Below, one piece after another: positions 1 through 9,100 of a DNA stretch of 64,000 nt (position 1 is the first letter of the stretch; every line of letters starts with the position of its first letter). The notes below the pieces were generated by a model. It made no database searches and was not told the DNA's origin. It saw only the letters and a list, made by a program, of their open reading frames with translations. The stretch is from positions 992,001 to 1,056,000 of the forward strand of contig NZ_JBJKFD010000001.1 in the NCBI RefSeq assembly GCF_049723905.1, in the 5' to 3' direction. A program made the translations under genes and the position numbers. The DNA comes from G963665185 sp049723905 (GTDB lineage Bacteria > Desulfobacterota > Desulfovibrionia > Desulfovibrionales > Desulfovibrionaceae).

Positions 1-266
1 AAATCCTCAGCCATCGGAAAGTGGGACTCATAGTTCCCAGGGAAACTCCCCGCCTGGAACAACGTATCCGGGCTGAGTTTATGAAACGCCATGGGTTGAT
101 AGATTTCATCCCCTGGTCTGAACTTTCTGCTCAGACTTTACGGGAAAAAATAGACAACCTTCTGAGCGATCTTACACCTTGTCAGGACGCGGTTAAAAAA
201 TTCCAGCTCAGCGGGCTGGACAACATCCGCCAGAGAATCAACTGCTTTCAATCCGAAATGATATGA
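1..266 (+). CDS. C-terminal part of a GT28/MurG-like glycosyltransferase (partial, runs off the window start)
   Basis: The frame is open from base 3 to the TGA at 264-266, so this is the tail of a gene that begins outside the window; the GTG at 21 is probably internal. The stretch PRETPRLEQ..RAEF..RHGL resembles the C-terminal nucleotide-sugar domain of MurG-like transferases, where a call for renewed arbitration between acceptor and donor is followed by a terminal helix. The gene ending at 4455 has the matching pattern NREQTLRAQLLEKRGL, so the two are probably relatives. It overlaps the next gene by 4 nt (ATGA), which indicates translational coupling in a glycan operon. The family call is reasonable; the substrate is unknown. 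Confidence 0.6.
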   Translation, partial: ILSHRKVGLIVPRETPRLEQRIRAEFMKRHGLIDFIPWSELSAQTLREKIDNLLSDLTPCQDAVKKFQLSGLDNIRQRINCFQSEMI

Positions 267-1519
267 ATACGACACCCAACAACAAAGTACTCGGAATGGT
301 TCTCAAAGGGTATCCGAGAATCTCCGAGACCTTTATATCCAACGAAATTCTATTGCTGGAAAGTCGTGGTTTTAAGATTCATCTTATCTCCATGCGTAAG
401 CCGCGCGAATCCTTCAGCCACAAATCGGTCAAGGAAATCAAAGCCAAGGTTGACTACCTTCCCTGCACGATCGGCGGCAACTTTCTGCATTTGGCAAAGG
501 CAGCTTTCAAGGCCGCCCGACTGCACCCAAAAGGTTTTCGCGACGCGCTCAAGCTTACGGGCCGTCGTCTGCTCCGTTCTCGAAAAACCGCGACAATTAA
601 GCACTTTCTTCAGGCGTGCTACATCGTATCGGAAATCCTTCCCGACTCCGGTATCAGCCACCTCCATGCCCACTTTGCCCATTCCCCCACGTCCGTAACC
701 ATGTTTGCCAGCCGCATCAGCGGACTGCCTTTCAGCTTTACAGGACACGCAAAGGACATCTGGACACAGAATCCTGTCCAGCTTGCAGAAAAACTCGGAC
801 AGGCAAAATTCGCGGTCACATGTACGAAAAGCAATGCCGCCTATCTTGCGTCCCTGAATCAAAACTGTACCCCGCACTGCGTATACCACGGGATCGACTT
901 GTCCCTGTTCTCGCCTAATGGCAGACTCCCCGAATCCAAGTCGCCGTATCGCATACTGACAGTTGCCCGGCTTACCGGTAAAAAAGGACTGCCTACCGTA
1001 TTCAAAGCACTCCGGTTGCTGCGTGAAGACGGTATAAAATTTTCCTATTGTCTTATCGGCGACGGCGACATGCGTGATGAGCTGCTGACACTGCTTGAGG
1101 AGCAGAATATTGACGACATCACCCAATGGCTGGGCACCCAGCCGCATGAAGAAGTCGTACGTCAGTTCGAACAGGCCGACGCCTTTGTCTTGGGCTGCCA
1201 AATAATGGAAAACGGCGACCGTGACGGCATCCCCAACGTGATGGTAGAAAGTATGGCCATGAACGTCCCAGTGGTAAGCACCAAGGTTTCCGGAATCCCC
1301 GAGCTGGTGGACAACGACTTTTCCGGCCTTCTGGTTGCCCCCAACGACCCGCAGGCCATGGCGGATGCACTCAAGAAAACGCTCACCGACCAGGAATATC
1401 GCAAAACAGTCATTCCCCGTGCCCATGCCAAGGTCCATGCCGAATTCAACAACAAGGCACTGATTATGGATTTGGCCGATGTATACGAACAACACGGCCT
1501 GGGACCCAAGGCAGGCTGA
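263..1519 (+). CDS. GT4-family glycosyltransferase
   Basis: A 418-residue GT-B glycosyltransferase of the GT4 type, probably cytoplasmic or peripheral at the inner membrane, acting on a surface-glycan precursor. It opens with VLGMVLKGYPRISETFI, common in colanic-acid and exopolysaccharide GT4 enzymes that recognise a lipid-linked acceptor. The C-terminal domain carries ILTVARLTGKKG and then the nucleotide-sugar region DGIPNVMVESMAMNVPVV, a variant of the E-x7-E motif. The start ATG lies inside the stop of the preceding gene. Donor and acceptor cannot be told from sequence. Family confidence is high. Confidence 0.85.
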   Translation: MNTTPNNKVLGMVLKGYPRISETFISNEILLLESRGFKIHLISMRKPRESFSHKSVKEIKAKVDYLPCTIGGNFLHLAKAAFKAARLHPKGFRDALKLTGRRLLRSRKTATIKHFLQACYIVSEILPDSGISHLHAHFAHSPTSVTMFASRISGLPFSFTGHAKDIWTQNPVQLAEKLGQAKFAVTCTKSNAAYLASLNQNCTPHCVYHGIDLSLFSPNGRLPESKSPYRILTVARLTGKKGLPTVFKALRLLREDGIKFSYCLIGDGDMRDELLTLLEEQNIDDITQWLGTQPHEEVVRQFEQADAFVLGCQIMENGDRDGIPNVMVESMAMNVPVVSTKVSGIPELVDNDFSGLLVAPNDPQAMADALKKTLTDQEYRKTVIPRAHAKVHAEFNNKALIMDLADVYEQHGLGPKAG

Positions 1520-1546
1520 TAACGCCGAAGCAGGCGGCGAAGTCCC

Positions 1547-2680
1547 ATGCGCATCGCCTATTTTATGCCATTAAAACCTTTGGGCCATCCCCGCCCCTCG
1601 GGCGATTTGGTCATGGGTACAGGGCTTTACGACTTTCTCAAAAAAAGAGGACACTCAATCCGGCTTGCCAGTCGTTTGCGTACCCGACAAACTTATCTGC
1701 ACCCCTGGCTCTGGCCAGAAGTAATTTGTTCCCGACTGCTGACAAACAAATGGGCACAGGATTTCAAACCAGACCTCTGGCTGACCTACCACGCCTACTA
1801 CAAAGCTCCTGATATTCTCGGCCCCGCATGCGCCAGGGCTTTGGGAATTCCCTACGTCATCTTTCAAGGCGCTTACGCCACCAAACACCGCAGACGCCCG
1901 CTGCACAGAGCGGGGTTTTACCTCAACCGCTACTCACTGGAAGCGGCAGATCTGGTTATCTGCAATAAAAAACGCGATTATCGCAATTGTCATCGGTTAT
2001 TGCCGGAAGACAAACTTCTCTTTATTCGCCCCGGTCTGAACCCGAAAGAATTTTATTTTTCCCCTTCGCAAAGAAAACAAATTCGCGCCCACCTGGCCCC
2101 GGACAATGCTCCACTCATTCTAAGCACCGCCATGATGCGCAACGATGTGAAATCCCAGGGCGTTGCCTGGCTCCTCACGGCATTGGACAAACTGGCGCGG
2201 AGCGGAAATAATTTCAGGTTGGCAGTAATTGGCGACGGTCCCAAGCATACCGAGCTGAAAAAAATGGGAGAAAAACTCCTTGGAGATCGCTGTCGATTTC
2301 TGGGCCGCATTCCACGCAACGAACTCTTCCGCTATTACAGTGCCGCCGATATTTTTGCTTTCCCAGGGATCAACGAATCCTTTGGAATGGCTTTTCTCGA
2401 GGCCCAGAGCTGTGGTCTGCCTGTGGTAGCCTTCAATGGATGGGGAGTTCCGGAAGCTGTGGAAAATACGGTAACCGGCTTGCTCTCTCCTCCCTTCGAG
2501 GAAGACGCTTTTCTCAAGAATATCAAAACCCTCCTGGCCAACAAGGAGCTTCGGAAGGCAATGGGCGCTCACGCTGCAACAAGAGTCCGTGAAGAACATG
2601 ATGAAAACCGGAACCTGAGCTTTTTTGAAAAAGCTCTGCAAAAGCTGCACACCAATTTTTTCCTGAAAAGGCGGCCCTGA
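1547..2680 (+). CDS. GT4-family glycosyltransferase
   Basis: A second GT4-type transferase, 377 residues, 27 bp downstream of the first. Its N-terminal domain has the Pro-rich PLGHPRPSGDLVMGTGL segment seen in GT4 enzymes, and the C-terminal donor domain contains GRIPRNELFRYYSAADIF followed by INESFGMAFLEAQSCGLPVV, a good E-x7-E nucleotide-sugar motif. It ends directly at the ATG of the histidine phosphatase gene (TGA then ATG, no gap). It probably adds one sugar to the same glycan as its neighbours. Specificity is not readable. Confidence 0.85.
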   Translation: MRIAYFMPLKPLGHPRPSGDLVMGTGLYDFLKKRGHSIRLASRLRTRQTYLHPWLWPEVICSRLLTNKWAQDFKPDLWLTYHAYYKAPDILGPACARALGIPYVIFQGAYATKHRRRPLHRAGFYLNRYSLEAADLVICNKKRDYRNCHRLLPEDKLLFIRPGLNPKEFYFSPSQRKQIRAHLAPDNAPLILSTAMMRNDVKSQGVAWLLTALDKLARSGNNFRLAVIGDGPKHTELKKMGEKLLGDRCRFLGRIPRNELFRYYSAADIFAFPGINESFGMAFLEAQSCGLPVVAFNGWGVPEAVENTVTGLLSPPFEEDAFLKNIKTLLANKELRKAMGAHAATRVREEHDENRNLSFFEKALQKLHTNFFLKRRP

Positions 2681-3295
2681 ATGACCAACCGACATCCCAC
2701 ACGTATTCTGCTTATCCGCCATGCCCTCACGCCGTGGAACGTCGCTCGCCGCATACAAGGAGTTCGCGATATTCCTTTGTGTGCCCAAGGAGTGCGTATG
2801 GCGGCAGAGTGGAGCAAATCCCCCCTGCTGGCGGAGGTCAGTGCAATCTGCACCAGCCCGCTCAGCCGCGCGCACGAAACAGGGCGCATTATAGGTCGAA
2901 AAAAAGGCATGTGTCCTCTCATCGTCCCCCAGTTGGTGGAGCAGGATTGGGGTGAATGGGATGGCTTGCCCCTGCAGTCCTTGCACACAAAGCATGCTGC
3001 GGAATTGAAAATTCAAGCAGACAAAGGCTGGGAATTTCAACCACCCAATGGTGAATCTCGAGCCCAGACAAGGGACAGGGCACTGGCCGCACTGGCAAAA
3101 CTGGCCGCTCAAAATACCGGACAAACAACTCTTGTGGTTACGCACAACAGCGTGCTGCGTTGCATTTTATATCACTATCTGGGAATGCCATTTACCGAGG
3201 ATCAACCCATACGCCTTTCCCGGGAATATGCCGTGCACACGCTTGTAAGCCAAAACGGCGACCTGCATTTGGCAAACTACGGAGTAATTCTGTGA
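2681..3295 (+). CDS. Histidine phosphatase family protein (phosphoglycerate mutase-like)
   Basis: A 204-residue member of the histidine phosphatase superfamily. The catalytic loop is ILLIRHALTPWN near residue 12, RHA instead of the usual RHG, with the phosphorylated His retained; the second catalytic His is in LVVTHNSVLR near residue 150. Related proteins include alpha-ribazole phosphatase (CobC) and GpmB, but no cobalamin gene is nearby. Placed between glycosyltransferases it may dephosphorylate a sugar-phosphate intermediate, which is inference. It starts immediately after the previous stop and its stop overlaps the GTG start of the next gene. Confidence 0.8.
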   Translation: MTNRHPTRILLIRHALTPWNVARRIQGVRDIPLCAQGVRMAAEWSKSPLLAEVSAICTSPLSRAHETGRIIGRKKGMCPLIVPQLVEQDWGEWDGLPLQSLHTKHAAELKIQADKGWEFQPPNGESRAQTRDRALAALAKLAAQNTGQTTLVVTHNSVLRCILYHYLGMPFTEDQPIRLSREYAVHTLVSQNGDLHLANYGVIL

Positions 3296-4455
3296 AGATA
3301 ATCCAATACAGCCAGCATGTTCTGGGCATGGGACATTTTTTCCGTAGCAGAGAAATAGCCGCGGGATTATCGGCAAAGGGCAACAACCAGGTAATCCTGG
3401 CATCCGGGGGAACGGCTGTGGATATGCCCCTGCCGAACAATGTTCGATGCATGAACATGCCCGCACTGGTCATGGATAACTCCTTTCTGGGATTCTTCAA
3501 CCCGGACGGACGCGATGTAGAGGAAGTGCAGCAAGAGCGTACCGCAATGCTTTTTGACCTGTTTGAAAAAGAACGCCCAGACGTGTTTCTGGTTGAACTT
3601 TTTCCCTTTGGCCGCAAAAAATTTCGGTTTGAACTCCTTCCACTGCTTCAGGCAATAAAGGGTGGCCGATTTGGAGAAATCAAAGTCATATGCAGCCTCC
3701 GGGACATTCTTGTCGAACGCGACGATCAGGAAAAATACGAAAACAGGGTGTTGGAAACCCTGAACAAATACTTCCACGCGGTTATTGTTCATTCCGACCC
3801 CCGAGTGATCAGGCTGGAACAGACCTTCCCTGCTTTGGACAGATTAGACATTCCACTGAAATACAGCGGCTATGTTGCCTCTCCAGCTCCGTCAAAAGGC
3901 CGCTTCGCCCTAAGAAGCGAACTGGGAATTCCCGCAGATCATCCATATATTCTGGTGAGTGCCGGGGCTGGCAGCGTTGGTGGTCCGCTTATGCGGGCAG
4001 CAGCCGAAGCATTTCAACGCCTTATTGAAGAATTCCCCAAAGCGCGCATGAAAATGTTCACAGGCCCAGGGCTTGATGAAGACTCCTACTCCATGTTGCG
4101 ACGTGCCGAAATTCATGGACTGGAAGTGCAACGCTTTACCCCGTGCTTGCCCGACCACATGGCGGCCTGCGACCTGTCTATCAGCATGGGCGGATACAAC
4201 ACCACCATGAATATTCTGGCCTCCCGCGTTCCAGCATTGGTCCTGCCTTTCAACGCCAATAGGGAGCAGACTCTCCGCGCACAGTTACTGGAAAAACGCG
4301 GTCTGCTTGCCGTTCTCTCCCCCCAGAACCTTGATCCTGCAAGATTATGCTCCCGTATGCGTTCGATGCTGGATGACGGAAAACGTCCTGCCGGGCCATG
4401 CCCGGACCTTAAGGGAGCGGATGCAACCCGTATTTTAATAGAACGCCTGTTTTAA
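3292..4455 (+). CDS. GT28/MurG-like glycosyltransferase
   Basis: A 387-residue GT-B protein related to COG4671-type predicted glycosyltransferases. I chose the GTG at 3292, which overlaps the preceding TGA (GTGA); the frame is open further upstream but there it would run through the phosphatase gene. The N-terminus IIQYSQHVLGMGHFFRS and the Gly-rich ILVSAGAGSVGGPLM begin the two Rossmann-like domains; LSISMGGYNTTMNIL and the tail NREQTLRAQLLEKRGL are typical of the GT28 C-terminal domain. It is likely the last gene of the glycan cluster, since a hairpin with a T-run follows. Confidence 0.8.
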   Translation: MKIIQYSQHVLGMGHFFRSREIAAGLSAKGNNQVILASGGTAVDMPLPNNVRCMNMPALVMDNSFLGFFNPDGRDVEEVQQERTAMLFDLFEKERPDVFLVELFPFGRKKFRFELLPLLQAIKGGRFGEIKVICSLRDILVERDDQEKYENRVLETLNKYFHAVIVHSDPRVIRLEQTFPALDRLDIPLKYSGYVASPAPSKGRFALRSELGIPADHPYILVSAGAGSVGGPLMRAAAEAFQRLIEEFPKARMKMFTGPGLDEDSYSMLRRAEIHGLEVQRFTPCLPDHMAACDLSISMGGYNTTMNILASRVPALVLPFNANREQTLRAQLLEKRGLLAVLSPQNLDPARLCSRMRSMLDDGKRPAGPCPDLKGADATRILIERLF

Positions 4456-4475
4456 AATTTTTCACACCAAAGTTG

Positions 4476-4498
4476 CGCCTATAAAGTAGGCGGTTTTT
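4476..4498 (+). terminator. Probable Rho-independent terminator of the glycosyltransferase cluster
   Basis: A 6-bp perfect stem CGCCTA / TAGGCG with a 5-nt loop is followed by GTTTTT, 20 bp after the stop of the last glycosyltransferase. The short stem makes it modest, but it fits the change to a different functional cluster. The next ~200 bp to the ABC permease start at 4705 contain no gene that I can support. Confidence 0.5.
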
Positions 4499-4704
4499 CC
4501 TTCCCTGCCTTCATAGCTGGCACCTCACGCAAGACGCTATCTCCAGACGGCCTGCAACAGCGTCCTTTTTTGGGCTGGCATAATGTCTGCTTTGGTCCTT
4601 TTTTTCCGCACCAGGTTGCCTGGGTAATCCACCGGCAGGCTTTGCTTTCTTCGAGGATTGGTTTATTAAAAAGCGGGGAGGAAAACTCAACTGAAGTCTT
4701 TGCC

Positions 4705-5409
4705 ATGTCCAAAAAACATCTCATATACAACTTAGCACCATTCCATGGGAATACGAAGTCGAATGCCCGGCTTACTTTGCCCTTTGCCAAGTCCGTATCC
4801 ATAAGCCTGAAGAGCTTGAGGGTTCGTTTTTTTCGCTCCCTGCTTACGGTTATGACGCTGGTACTTGCAGTAGCCTTTCTGGGTTTTACCCTGAGCGGCG
4901 GCACAATTGCCCAAGGCGTGCTCGATTCCGGTGTGGAAGGACTTCGTCTGGCTGTCATCAGAGCAGGATTCGACATTGATCCGCTTACGGGTATCATCGG
5001 CAGTACGGCCAAAGACCGCTGGATCATATTGCTTTCCCTGCTGGTTTGCACAGTGGGAATCGTCAACGCCCAGCTCATGGCAGTAACCGAACGGTTTCGA
5101 GAAATCGGCACCATGAAATGCCTTGGGGCGCTGGACAGTTTCGTTCTGCGCCTTTTTCTTTTGGAAGCCGGATTTCAAGGTTTTGCAGGATCTTTGGCCG
5201 GAAGCCTGTTGGGAGGACTGGCAGCCCTTGCCATAAGCCTTATCCGCTTTGGTACTGCCGCCCTTACAAACCTCCCTGTAGGAACATTTTGTCTGTCCCT
5301 GCTTACTGCAACCGGAGTGGGGCTGGGACTGTCTTTGGTCGGCGTGTTATACCCGGCCATTGTCGCCGCAAAAATGCAGCCTGTGGACGCAATGCGTTCC
5401 GAAGGCTGA
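4705..5409 (+). CDS. FtsX-like ABC transporter permease (short)
   Basis: About 234 residues, an FtsX/MacB-type permease. The call rests on RFFRSLLTVMTLVLAVAFLG (first membrane segment), three further hydrophobic spans, the coupling region LMAVTERFREIGTMKCLGA, and the C-terminal YPAIVAAKMQPVDAMRSEG, the usual end of MacB/LolC-type permeases. The periplasmic domain is very short. The ATG at 4705 was chosen because the residues before it look non-coding, although the purine-rich GGGGAGG lies about 23 nt upstream, too far for a good ribosome site; the true start could differ. It is followed 23 bp later by the matching ATPase. Confidence 0.75.
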   Translation: MSKKHLIYNLAPFHGNTKSNARLTLPFAKSVSISLKSLRVRFFRSLLTVMTLVLAVAFLGFTLSGGTIAQGVLDSGVEGLRLAVIRAGFDIDPLTGIIGSTAKDRWIILLSLLVCTVGIVNAQLMAVTERFREIGTMKCLGALDSFVLRLFLLEAGFQGFAGSLAGSLLGGLAALAISLIRFGTAALTNLPVGTFCLSLLTATGVGLGLSLVGVLYPAIVAAKMQPVDAMRSEG

Positions 5410-5432
5410 AAACCGATCACAACGAGCCTTTT

Positions 5433-6170
5433 ATGAGCGAGTCGCACACCATTGTTCGGACCACCCAGGTTCGGAAGACCTTCACCATGGGCAACCAAAA
5501 GCTGGAAGCCCTCAAGGGCATCGACCTGGAAATACAGGCCGGAGAATATATTTCCATAATGGGGCCGTCCGGATCAGGTAAATCCACGTTATTCAACATG
5601 ATCGGCGGCCTGGATAAACCTTCTTCCGGTAAAGTTTTCATCGACGAAGTCGATATCGCCCAGCTTGATGCATTTGAATTGGCCTGGCTCCGCAACCGAA
5701 AAATCGGATACATATTTCAAACCTTCAATCTCATCCAGGTCATGACCGCCCTTGAAAATGTTATGCTGCCCATGACCTTTGGAGGGATGGATGATGATAA
5801 CGCCATGGAACGCGGTGTGGAACTGCTGCGTATGGTCGGGCTGGACAAACGGTTCAATCATAAACCCCAGGAACTGTCCGGAGGACAGCAGCAACGTGTG
5901 GCCGTTGCCCGCTCGCTGGCCAACGCCCCTTCCATCATCCTTGCCGATGAACCCACAGGCAACCTCGACCTTTCCACTGGTGCTGAAATCATTGAACTCC
6001 TGCGCGAACTGAGCCACGAACAGGGCGTGACCATCATAACGGCCACCCACGACTACAAAATGCTCAATGTCTCGGATCGGGTTATCTGGATCGTCGACGG
6101 ACGCATCGACAAAATCGAAAACCGCGATCAGCTCGACATTCACGTCGGTGAAATCGCTGCCAGAGAGTAA
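5433..6170 (+). CDS. ABC transporter ATP-binding protein, LolD/MacB type
   Basis: A 245-residue ATPase with all core motifs: Walker A MGPSGSGKST near residue 47, Q-loop IFQTFNLI, signature LSGGQQQRVAVARSL, Walker B IILADEPTGNLD, and the H-loop TATHDYKM. The family (LolD, MacB, FtsE) energises FtsX-type permeases that act on substrates in the periplasm or outer leaflet rather than importing solutes. The partners should be the short permease before it and the giant permease that begins 3 bp after its stop. Strong family call; the substrate is unknown. Confidence 0.9.
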   Translation: MSESHTIVRTTQVRKTFTMGNQKLEALKGIDLEIQAGEYISIMGPSGSGKSTLFNMIGGLDKPSSGKVFIDEVDIAQLDAFELAWLRNRKIGYIFQTFNLIQVMTALENVMLPMTFGGMDDDNAMERGVELLRMVGLDKRFNHKPQELSGGQQQRVAVARSLANAPSIILADEPTGNLDLSTGAEIIELLRELSHEQGVTIITATHDYKMLNVSDRVIWIVDGRIDKIENRDQLDIHVGEIAARE

Positions 6171-6173
6171 CGA

Positions 6174-9100
6174 GTGAAAAACTTCACCTCGCGTCCTCAT
6201 CTCCAGTGCTTTTTCCTTTTTTGCGTTCTCTGGCTTATTCTGCCATGCACAGCAAAATCAGCATCCGCCGTTGACTTCAACCTTGAACACACGGTTCGTG
6301 CATTAGCCGCACTGGAAGACCGCAGCCTGGGAACAGATGGAAGCACCAAGGCTGCCCAACTTGTTGAAAAGGCTTTCAAACGCCTCTCCCCTGACGAGGC
6401 AGGCATACAAAAGTTCCTTGCCCCGGTCAGAATACAGCATGACAGCAGTCTGTTCGACCTCAATTCCAAGCGTACACTCTCCCTTACGGCGTTGCAGATT
6501 AATGCAATATCCCCGCAGACCTTGCCCCAACAGGGCATAGAAGCCCCCCTGGTTTACGGAGGAGACGGTTCACTTTCTGCCCTCGATGGCAGGCCGATCA
6601 AAGATTGTATTGTCCTTTTGGAGCTTGAATCGGGAAAGAACTGGAACAATGCAGCCATGCTGGGCGCAAAGGCTGTCATATTTCTCGACTCTGGCAAACG
6701 AGGCAAAGGTACTTTTCAGGAGAAAAAGGAGCTTACTCCGTTCGGTCTGCCAACCTTTCTCATGCCTCGACGCGAAGCAGAACAGACATGGCGGGGGTTT
6801 GACGAAAAAAAGTCTGCGCCAGATGCCTGGAAAACACCACTTTCCAAGGTCCACCTCTCTTGCAATATCAGTTGGGAACGCGTCAGCGGACAAAATGTTT
6901 ACGCCCTTTTTGAAGGAAACGACCCCGATCTCAAAGAACAACTTCTTATTGTACAGGCATCCTACGATACGGGATTTTTTGCCTACGGTCGTTCACCGGG
7001 GGCGGACCAGGGGCTGTCCATTGCTGCAATGCTTGAGATGGCCGAACGTATTGCCAAGAACCGGCCCAAACGCTCGGTATTATTTGTTGCCACCGCAGGA
7101 ACCGGTTACGGACAGGCTGGCATGCGGGCTTTTGTTGCAGCCATTCGATCTAAATTTACGCGACTCAAAGACATTGAGAGGGAAGAAAAAAAACGAGCAA
7201 AAACCGCCAAAGCCGTGCTTAAGACTCTTGAAAAAGGGATAGACACCAGTACCATATCCACGCCTGAAGCGCGTGATGTACGGACGGCCTTGCAAAACCA
7301 GGTCAAAAACAGCATCGACCAGCTCTCCAACCGACTCATGCGCCTGCGACTGCAAAACGCGCCCGGCAACATCATGGAGATAGAGCGGCTTGACGCTGTC
7401 CGTCTGGCAATGCGCCGTCTTGTCTGGAACGAAACTCTGGCCAATCTGAAGCCGGATGAACTTGAACTGCTCAATGGATTTCTTAATACGGCCCGGCAGA
7501 GGCAAAAAGATATCGTAGCGGATGCAAGTATTCAGTCCAAAACCGTCAAAACCGCAAAGAAAATCAGATCGATAGTTGCCCGAATGGAGGTTGCAGCCTC
7601 CGTATCCCTCTATATTTCCAGCCATGGGGACGGATTGGGAGCATTCGACTACGGATTCATGTACGACATCCGTCCGGACCGCAACCGTAATCCCAGCTAT
7701 TCCTTCATTGAACGCATTATGCGTCGCGAGGTGCAAAAACTTCCCGAAGATTTGCAGCGATTGTACAAAGATACCTTACGCCCCAGCCGCATACGAACCT
7801 GGCAAAGCTATTTTACGGACAAGCCATTTTTCGGTGGCGAGGTTGCCGCTTTGGGCGGTTATCTCGGGCTGACCCTGGCTACAACAGGCGACGGTAGAGC
7901 TTTTTGGGATACGCCATACGACACAATTGAAAAGGTGGACTTTACTTCTGCCCACCGACAAAGCCGTCTTGCTTTACGCATGATCCAGACTCTGGCCAAC
8001 GAGGAGCAGGCCCTTTTCGAGGAAGCCCCCCGCCTGGGCATAGCAGACCTGGACGGAGACGCCCAGTTCATCCGCCATGGCGAACTCTTCCCGGAACAAC
8101 CGGCTCCCGGCACAATCATCCAGGCCTATCAGGGACCGGCTGTCTACTTTGCTATGGCTGACACGAATGGAAGGTTCTCTTTCAATGGCATTTGCGACAA
8201 AAAAAATACTTTCCACAAGGTTGTGCTGGAAGGATACCGCTTTGATCCGCAGACCGGCGACGTGATATGGGCCATCGATAAAAAACAAACCGGAAAAGAC
8301 AACTACCGCGTCAAAATGAACCGGCGCTATATGGAAACCGACCTAGTCATGTTCACGGCCCGGCAGATCACCTTTTTCGATCTTCTGGAGCCACGGACCT
8401 TCAATTATATGACCCGCCTCGACATGTTTGACGGACGGCGCGATACGGTCCCCATGCGTTATTGGTACAGCCGCATAGACACCAGAGATTCCACTATGGC
8501 CGCGCTGTTCGTGGAACCGGATACGCCTGTCAAATTCACGTTGTCGGACACATTGCTCACACGCAAACTCATTCTTACCAACGGTAATTCCCAAACGCCC
8601 AATGGCAAGGGGTACCTGACGACGAGAAAAGAGGACGTTCTGCCCACTGAATACTCCGTGGCACACGACATGTGGCAGCTTCTTGCCCCACGCATACACA
8701 ATCTGGAAAGCCACGGTGTGGTCAACGACCGCATCGATCAATTACGACAAGAAGGACTTACCTATCTGCAAACAGCTAAGGAAGCCCTTGCGGTCTATAA
8801 TTACAGCGACTTTGTTGAAAACTCCCGGGCATCATGGGCCCTGGCCGGACGAGTCTACAGCGACGTTCAGAACACCCAGAAGGATGTTCTGGTTGGGGTG
8901 CTTTTCTACATCGCCCTTTTTGTACCCTTTGCCTACTGTCTGGAACGGGTACTTTTTGCGTTTGCCGACATACACAAACGCATCCTCGGCTTCCTTGGCA
9001 TACTCTGCGCCGTCATCGGCGTAGTCTACTTTGTCCATCCAGCCTTTCAGCTTACCTATTCGCCGCTTGTCGTCATCCTGGCATTCTTCATCGTCGGGCT

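Noticed and set aside
350..1495. Long minus-strand open frame (381 codons) opposite the first GT4 gene
   Set aside because: It is a shadow of a gene with clear GT4 motifs; its own translation has a low-complexity, Cys/His-rich character and no ribosome site.
3160..3291. Upstream extension of the MurG-like gene
   Set aside because: It would overlap the phosphatase gene for 130 bp; the GTG at 3292 gives the normal N-terminus and stop-start overlap.
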